Below, piece after piece: positions 4,159 to 8,000 of a DNA stretch of 8,000 bases. This DNA comes from Deinococcus rhizophilus. Its GTDB lineage: Bacteria; Deinococcota; Deinococci; Deinococcales; Deinococcaceae. The stretch covers positions 1-8,000 of the forward strand of contig NZ_JASNGB010000010.1 of NCBI RefSeq assembly GCF_030271215.1. Reading direction: 5' to 3'. Under the pieces are notes generated by a model. The model had not been told where the DNA came from and made no database searches. It saw nothing but the letters and a program-made list of their open reading frames with translations. Within the stretch, counting starts at the first letter, position 1; each line of letters opens with the position of its first letter. The translations under genes were made by a program, and so were the position numbers.

Positions 4159-6045
4159 GTGAGCAGCATCAAGAAGCCGATCACCCCGGTCGTCGAGGCC
4201 ATCGGGCGGCTGAGCATCACCGGCAACACCATCCCCCACGTCTGGTACCAGCGCTCGGAGTTCCGCTCTGACGCCAACCGACCCGACCGAAACATGATCA
4301 CCATCGTCAGCGACATCGTGTACTGGTATCGCCCGCGTGAGGTCCGCAACGAGGAGGAAGGTGGAATCTTCGTGGGGTACGAGCGTAAGTTCGCCCGCGA
4401 CAAGCTCCAGTACAACTACGAGCGCCGGGGCGCGGTCTTCGGCATGAGCGACCGCGAGGTGTCTGACGCCTGCAACCGCGCCCAGAAGAAGGGGCTGCTG
4501 AAGATCGAGTACCGCACCGAGCGCATCAAGGGCAAGCTGCTGCACAACATCGTGTACATCGAGCTGATCCCGGAAGCCATCGCCGCCACCCTCGCCGGAC
4601 CCAACGTGGGTCCCGTCGTGAAGGCCAAGGGGGCCAAGCGGGGCCGCCACGTCAAGGCGGGGGACCCTGAGGCCCCCACGGCCCCGGTGGCCGAGGCGGT
4701 GTTCGCGCCGGCCGATGCCGGGGTGGACGATGAGGGGGAGGAGCTGGACCTCACCGATGACCAGGCCCAGGAACCCGGCGGGGAGGACCTGGGAACCTCC
4801 CTAAATTCTGGGGGGTTAACCTCCCTAAATTTAGAGGACCCAGGCACAGAATTTAGGGATACATATAACGAGAGTTCCCCGGAGATTTCTTCTTCACGAG
4901 AATTCCGAGGAGGAGCACAAGACGTGACTGGTGACGCGCACGCGCAGGAGGCGCAGCCAACCACCGCGCCGGAAGCCGAACCCACCCCGCCTCTGCCCTC
5001 CTCCTCAGAAAGCGCTGCGCGCCTAACAGCTGAAGGCACGCCCGCCACGATCACGCCGGGTGCCCTGATCACCCCGCCTGCAACCGTCGCGGGCGTGGCT
5101 GTGCTTGAACCGCCTGTCGGCGGCGCCGCTGACGCGGCGGAAGAACGCCCCACCCCTTCGTTGGACAAGATTCGGGAGTTGTTCGAACGCCAGATTGATC
5201 AAGCCACGGGTAATGAAACTGTTCCGGGCGGCGGCGCGGCGGTCCCGGATGCGGGCGCGGAGGCCCCGTCCGGCGACGGAGAGGCCGCTTCCAGCCCCAG
5301 CGTGGACGACCTGGCCCCGATTCCCGCGGCAGAGCTGTCGAGCCGGGTTCCTGCCGGTCCTGAGAGCCCGGCGTACAAGGCCATGCGGGAGGTGCTGGGC
5401 AACTCGCTTCCGGAGTGGATTGGCGAGCGGACCCGAACCGGGCAGATTCTCCGCAGCGCGCACTGGATTCTCTTGACTGAGGACGAGGTCCGGCAGGTCA
5501 CCGCGATCGCGCAGGCAGAGGCCGAGCGCAACAGGGACAACATGCATACGCTCTTCGCCCGCGGGCTGGACCGTCTAGTCGGGGCCGTCAAGCTCAGGGG
5601 GGCTGTGCCGACGGACAAGGGCAGGCCGCAGGAGGAAACGAAGGTTATCGGGCCAGTGGACCTGAGCCACCTGGATCCCAATCTGAGCGTGGGCCAGCGC
5701 TGCACGGTCGGCGGGGCCTTGGGGATTGTCCTGAGTAACCGTGCTAACGGCTACGTGGTGGATCTGGACTCTGGTGAGCGCGTGACGGTGGACCGGGCGG
5801 CGGCAGGGCAACTGACGAGCCTGCGGGCGAGCGATGCCCCAGCCCCGCGCCAGATCAAGGGGGAAGACCGCCACGCGGTGGGCGCACGGTGGCGCTGCAA
5901 GTCTTCGGGGAACGAGGTACAGATCGTCGGGAGTGTGCAGGTCCAGAAGCGTAACGGTCCAGGACTCCAGTTCAAGCTCAGTGATAACCGGCAACTGACT
6001 CCGCTGGACCTGATGCTGAAATACGAGTTCGTGCGGGGCGCGTGA
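4159..6045 (+). CDS. Probable plasmid replication initiator (628 aa)
   Basis: The GTG at 4159 has AGGAG (4147-4151) seven bases upstream; the open frame extends to 3466 but only through noncoding repeats. Residues about 1-147 form a winged-helix-type domain with the pattern ITGNTIPHVWYQ, DRNMITIVSDIVYWYRP, LQYNYERRGAVFGMSDREVSDACNRAQKKGLLKIEYR. It resembles the N-terminal DNA-binding part of phage and plasmid replisome-organiser proteins of Gram-positive bacteria. A long Ala/Pro/Glu-rich linker follows (about 148-400), interrupted at about 212-245 by an AT-rich, repeat-encoded stretch that may be the origin. The C-terminal part has a helical region (about 404-490) and two small beta-rich, SH3-like segments (about 510-555 and 573-620). 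The role is inferred: binding the origin and recruiting replication proteins. A DNA-binding regulator is the alternative. The next gene overlaps its stop. Confidence 0.75.
   Translation: MSSIKKPITPVVEAIGRLSITGNTIPHVWYQRSEFRSDANRPDRNMITIVSDIVYWYRPREVRNEEEGGIFVGYERKFARDKLQYNYERRGAVFGMSDREVSDACNRAQKKGLLKIEYRTERIKGKLLHNIVYIELIPEAIAATLAGPNVGPVVKAKGAKRGRHVKAGDPEAPTAPVAEAVFAPADAGVDDEGEELDLTDDQAQEPGGEDLGTSLNSGGLTSLNLEDPGTEFRDTYNESSPEISSSREFRGGAQDVTGDAHAQEAQPTTAPEAEPTPPLPSSSESAARLTAEGTPATITPGALITPPATVAGVAVLEPPVGGAADAAEERPTPSLDKIRELFERQIDQATGNETVPGGGAAVPDAGAEAPSGDGEAASSPSVDDLAPIPAAELSSRVPAGPESPAYKAMREVLGNSLPEWIGERTRTGQILRSAHWILLTEDEVRQVTAIAQAEAERNRDNMHTLFARGLDRLVGAVKLRGAVPTDKGRPQEETKVIGPVDLSHLDPNLSVGQRCTVGGALGIVLSNRANGYVVDLDSGERVTVDRAAAGQLTSLRASDAPAPRQIKGEDRHAVGARWRCKSSGNEVQIVGSVQVQKRNGPGLQFKLSDNRQLTPLDLMLKYEFVRGA
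4794..4870 (+). repeat. Candidate origin repeats inside the initiator gene
   Basis: AACCTCCCTAAATT occurs at 4794-4807 and 4818-4831, exactly 24 bp apart, and the inverted core AATTTAGGG follows at 4850-4858. CTAAATTTAG (4825-4834) is a perfect palindrome. AT-rich GATACATATAACG comes next, in otherwise very GC-rich coding DNA. Phage and plasmid initiators often carry their own origin repeats in the linker coding region; this matches that pattern. Confidence 0.6.
4907..4926 (+). promoter_or_regulatory. Internal ribosome binding site and in-frame GTG in the initiator
   Basis: GAGGAGGAG (4907-4915) lies eight bases before GTG 4924-4926, which is codon 256 in the same frame. The site is stronger than the one used by the full-length start. 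Initiation here would give a 373-residue C-terminal isoform without the winged-helix domain. The codons encode FRGGAQDV, so the match could be incidental. Confidence 0.4.
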
Positions 6046-6251
6046 ATCGCTGCACGTCCCGCATCCCGACTTATCGAGACGATTATCCGGCGCACCTCGC
6101 CACGGCTGCCGAGCTGGAGGCCCAGGGCCTGCGCCCTGGCACCCAGGAGCCGGTCGCGCTATACGCGTTCTGCTCCCCGGACGGTGGAGGCGGTACCTGC
6201 GGGCTACACGAGCGGGCAGCGGCCGTGCCACGAGAGCAGGGGGCATCGTGA
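6042..6251 (+). CDS. Small conserved-looking 69-aa protein coupled to the initiator
   Basis: The GTG start shares the GTGA with the initiator's stop (4-nt overlap), which implies translational coupling; no independent Shine-Dalgarno is seen. The product, MNRCTSRIPTYRDDYPAHLATA through TCGLHERAAAVP, has four Cys (residue 4, then one in FCSPDGG, then one in TCGLHE, plus context) and a polar, soluble composition. Its pattern (PTYRDDYP, LATAAELEAQGLRPGTQEPVALY, CGLHERA) resembles small Deinococcus plasmid proteins of unknown function as I recall them, but I cannot verify this. It may assist or regulate the initiator. The short length makes a chance ORF possible, but the coupling and amino-acid make-up favour a real gene. 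Confidence 0.6.
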   Translation: MNRCTSRIPTYRDDYPAHLATAAELEAQGLRPGTQEPVALYAFCSPDGGGGTCGLHERAAAVPREQGAS

Positions 6252-6318
6252 GGCCCCGTCCACCGACCTGTTCTCCAAGGCCACATCCGGGAGACGCTTC
6301 TTTGCAGGGAGTGGAGTC

Positions 6319-6678
6319 TTAGCGACGGGACCGAGGGCGGCGCATGGGTGGCGGCTCCTTGACAGGCAGTGCGCAGACGTTCCCGAAGAGTGTGCCGTGG
6401 GTTTCCAGCTTCACGCCTTGCAGGAACTCCGGAAACAGGCTGGGCATGCCGAGCTTTTCGCGGCGCAGATGGTACTCGATGTGGGCGTGATAACGCTGGC
6501 TCGGCAGGACGATGAGGTTTTCAAGGGCATTGTTGGTGCTGTCGCCATCCCGGTGGTGAACGATCTCGCCCGGCAGCAGTGGACGGCCCAGGTGCTCTTC
6601 CACCAGCTGCCGATGCAGCAGCACCCTCTTCCCAGATCTCTTGCACTTGACCTTGGCGTAGGGTTTCCGCTTCTTCAT
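6319..6678 (-). CDS. Free-standing HNH endonuclease (119 aa)
   Basis: The ATG at 6678 is preceded on the minus strand by GAGGAG five bases away, so the longer upstream extension is rejected. The HNH/beta-beta-alpha-metal core is clear: IVHHRDGDSTNNALENL (residues about 39-55), then SQRYHAHIEYH (about 60-70), which supplies His41/His42, Asn49/Asn50 and Asn54, and His64. The N-terminus is strongly basic (MKKRKPYAKVKCKRSGKRV). This is the size and layout of phage-type HNH nucleases, often homing or packaging-associated, that cut DNA with a single divalent metal. It is not inserted in a recognisable intron here. It converges on the 69-aa gene and diverges from the toxin-antitoxin operon. Target and biological role are unknown; a mobile passenger gene is most likely. 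Confidence 0.88.
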   Translation of the reverse strand: MKKRKPYAKVKCKRSGKRVLLHRQLVEEHLGRPLLPGEIVHHRDGDSTNNALENLIVLPSQRYHAHIEYHLRREKLGMPSLFPEFLQGVKLETHGTLFGNVCALPVKEPPPMRRPRSRR

Positions 6679-6801
6679 CAGCTCTCCTCGTTTCGTACCT
6701 ACAGGCAGCCGCTTGAGGAATGAGGTTGGAAACAATATCAATTCTGGACTTAATTGTAACGTTGAATATAGCTGGATGACCATCACGGTAGGCCAAGCAC
6801 C

Positions 6802-6830
6802 AATACTGATTGCGAATATTGCGAATACTG
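6802..6830 (+). promoter_or_regulatory. Tandem repeats upstream of the antitoxin gene
   Basis: TTGCGAATA occurs twice in tandem (6810-6818 and 6819-6827), flanked by AATACTG at 6802-6808 and 6824-6830. The repeats lie immediately before the GGAGG ribosome binding site (6836-6840). In HTH-antitoxin operons the antitoxin usually represses its own promoter, so this is the likely operator. The surrounding 6720-6830 is AT-rich and probably also carries the divergent HNH promoter, but no convincing -35/-10 pair stands out. Confidence 0.5.
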
Positions 6831-6845
6831 TTGGTGGAGGTTGCC

Positions 6846-7268
6846 ATGTCTCTCCCCATCCGTCACGTCGCTGACCCGCACGAGCAGGCCATCGCTCGGG
6901 AGGCCGCTCAGATTCTCGACACTCTCCGCCCCAGTCTGCAGGGGGAACAGCAGAGGGTCACACTCCCTCCGACCCTGGCGCATCTGTTGAGCGAGGTGCT
7001 CGGCCGACTGGCCCAGGGGGAGGCCCTGACCATCCTGCCCGCAGGGCGAGAACTCACGACCCAGGAAGCAGCTGACCTGCTGGGGGTCAGCCGACCATTC
7101 CTGATCGAAAAGGTACTGGAGGCGGGCCGTCTCCCCTATCGCCGGGTAGGGAAACATCGGCGCATCCGTCTCGGTGATCTGCTGGATTACCAACAGCAGG
7201 ATCTCGAAGAGCGCCAGGCTGCGGCGGACGAGCTGACCCGGGAGGCCCAGGACATGGGGTTGTATTGA
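6846..7268 (+). CDS. HTH (MerR/excisionase-type) antitoxin of a PIN toxin-antitoxin pair
   Basis: The ATG at 6846 has GGAGG five bases upstream; an in-frame upstream ATG lies inside the repeats and is less likely. The 140-aa product has an N-terminal helical part (about 1-65) and a clear excisionase/MerR-type helix-turn-helix at about 70-115: ELTTQEAADLLGVSRPFLIEK, then the wing GRLPYRRVGKHRRIRLGDLLDY. A charged C-terminal helix (about 115-138) is a good candidate for binding and inhibiting the toxin. Its stop overlaps the toxin's TTG start, an arrangement that couples the two and favours antitoxin synthesis first. By analogy with other HTH/PIN modules it should neutralise the PIN nuclease and repress the operon through the tandem repeats just upstream. 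Confidence 0.85.
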   Translation: MSLPIRHVADPHEQAIAREAAQILDTLRPSLQGEQQRVTLPPTLAHLLSEVLGRLAQGEALTILPAGRELTTQEAADLLGVSRPFLIEKVLEAGRLPYRRVGKHRRIRLGDLLDYQQQDLEERQAAADELTREAQDMGLY

Positions 7269-7831
7269 TTCCGGCTGGTCGGGGCACGGTGGTCCTGTGT
7301 GATGCCAACGTGCTGTACGGCAGCCTTCTGCGTGACCTGCTGGTTCGCCTGGGAGTCTCCGGGGCCTTACGCCCCCGTTGGACGACCCGCATCGAGCAGG
7401 AATGGGTGGGCAACCTGCTGGAGCACCGCCCCGACCTCTCGCGTACCCGAATAGAGCGGACATGCGCCCTGATGCGCCGTGCCATCCCTGAAGGGCAGGT
7501 CGAGGCCGGAGATGACCCGTCGGTCGGGGCTCTGCCAGATCCCGACGACCGACATGTGCTGGCGGCCGCCCTTGCTTGTGGAACTGAGGTGCTCCTGACC
7601 TTCAATGAGGAGGATTTTCCGGCTGCCCTTGTCCCGGCGCCATTGATTGTCTGTCACCCAGATCGCTTCCTGATTCGGTGCCTTCAGGTGCAGCCAGGAG
7701 AGGTGGTTGCTGCGGCTCGGGGCATCCTCCGTACCTTGAATAACCCCCAGCTCACCCCTGACGAGTTCGCAGATGGCCTGGCGCGCGCTGGCCTGCCAGG
7801 ACTGGCGGAGGCATTGCAGCCGCTTCTTTAG
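7265..7831 (+). CDS. PIN-domain ribonuclease toxin (VapC-like, 188 aa)
   Basis: The reading frame starts at TTG 7265, overlapping the antitoxin stop by 4 nt; a GTG a little downstream (7289) is an alternative. The PIN fold signature is visible: VVLCDANVLY (Asp13), an acidic pair in TRIEQEW (Glu44/Glu46), DPDDRHVLAAAL (Asp94/Asp95) and LLTFNEEDFP (Asn114 to Asp117). These acidic residues bind the metal ions used for RNA cleavage in this family. The protein is longer than a typical VapC (about 130-140 aa): a C-terminal helical extension of about 50 residues (VQPGEVVAAARGIL to LAEALQPLL) follows the catalytic core. This extension is common in the PIN proteins paired with excisionase-type antitoxins. 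Expected role: a stability or stress toxin that cleaves cellular RNA when the antitoxin is lost. The RNA target is unknown. Confidence 0.88.
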   Translation: MIPAGRGTVVLCDANVLYGSLLRDLLVRLGVSGALRPRWTTRIEQEWVGNLLEHRPDLSRTRIERTCALMRRAIPEGQVEAGDDPSVGALPDPDDRHVLAAALACGTEVLLTFNEEDFPAALVPAPLIVCHPDRFLIRCLQVQPGEVVAAARGILRTLNNPQLTPDEFADGLARAGLPGLAEALQPLL

Positions 7832-7860
7832 CCATTGGGAGCGAGAGTTTAGATGTTAAC

Positions 7861-7902
7861 AACGTTGCGAGTAAGGTCATTATTTACCTTACCCGCAACG
7901 TT
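7861..7902. terminator. Long inverted repeat between convergent genes, probable bidirectional terminator
   Basis: Arms 7861-7877 (AACGTTGCGAGTAAGGT) and 7886-7902 match as inverted 17-mers with one mismatch, around an 8-nt AT-rich spacer. It lies between the PIN toxin stop (7831) and the stop of the minus-strand RHH gene (7937), the usual place for a shared terminator. It lacks a strong T-run, and the 17-8-17 geometry would also suit a recombinase or dimer-resolution site. A second near-palindrome (7915-7932, core AATAACGTTATT) follows. Confidence 0.55.
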
Positions 7903-7936
7903 TGATTCAGCACTATAAATAACGTTATTAATGGTA

Positions 7937-8000
7937 CTATCCCTGACGTTCTCGATCCAGCTTTTCCTCGATGGCCTGCAGGAGCCACGCGTGCCGGGAG
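7937..8000 (-). CDS. Truncated ribbon-helix-helix-like regulator or antitoxin (C-terminus only)
   Basis: The window edge cuts this gene. The visible end, read leftward to TAG at 7939-7937, is SRHAWLLQAIEEKLDRERQG. The pattern SRxAWLLxAIEEKL is typical of the second helix of CopG/Arc-type ribbon-helix-helix proteins, many of which are antitoxins or plasmid partition and copy-control repressors. With only 20 residues seen, the assignment is by motif resemblance. Its partner, if any, would lie beyond the right edge. Confidence 0.55.
   Translation of the reverse strand, partial: SRHAWLLQAIEEKLDRERQG

Noticed and set aside
4416..5168. Long minus-strand ORFs opposite the initiator (Ser/Pro-rich)
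   Set aside because: They are antisense shadows of the GC-rich initiator linker, with low-complexity translations and no start signals.
7087..7657. Minus-strand ORFs opposite the antitoxin and PIN genes
   Set aside because: The plus strand encodes clear HTH and PIN motifs with a ribosome binding site and coupling; the opposite frames are Arg/Ser-rich shadows.

Overview
The window looks like part of a plasmid or other accessory replicon from a GC-rich bacterium. The Deinococcus lineage is my best guess, from the style of the replication protein, the small protein after it and the HTH/PIN pair; this is recognition, not a database match. The layout is replication-linked: a probable replication initiator (4159-6045), spaced repeats upstream of it, and stability or selfish genes to its right (an HNH nuclease, a toxin-antitoxin pair and the tail of an RHH regulator).

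Region by region. At 7-1634 a minus-strand set runs leftward: a basic 247-aa protein (891-1634), a 128-aa protein overlapping it by 14 nt (518-904), and two weakly supported small ORFs. At 1635-1814 is a divergent intergenic region with a 19-nt repeat copy, a direct repeat and a 17-bp palindrome. At 1815-3271 there is no convincing protein gene. The plus strand is instead packed with hairpins, several capped by GNRA or UUCG tetraloops, and ends in a canonical Rho-independent terminator; I interpret it as one very large structured noncoding RNA of about 1.46 kb. At 3272-4158 is about 0.9 kb of noncoding DNA with six spaced copies of CGTCCAACCCG-like repeats, then a run of hairpins, some mutually exclusive, just before the initiator's GTG start.

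The initiator has an N-terminal winged-helix-type domain, a long low-complexity linker that contains an AT-rich repeat cluster (a candidate intragenic origin), and a C-terminal part with two small beta-rich segments. A 69-aa protein is translationally coupled to it. On the right are a convergent free-standing HNH nuclease, a divergent HTH antitoxin/PIN toxin operon, a long inverted repeat between convergent genes, and a truncated ribbon-helix-helix-like C-terminus.

The most striking element is the putative giant RNA. It lies between a divergent operon encoding an arginine-rich protein and the replication region, so an RNP or plasmid-maintenance role is possible but unproven. I do not recognise it as a group II intron, rRNA, tmRNA or any large RNA class I know.
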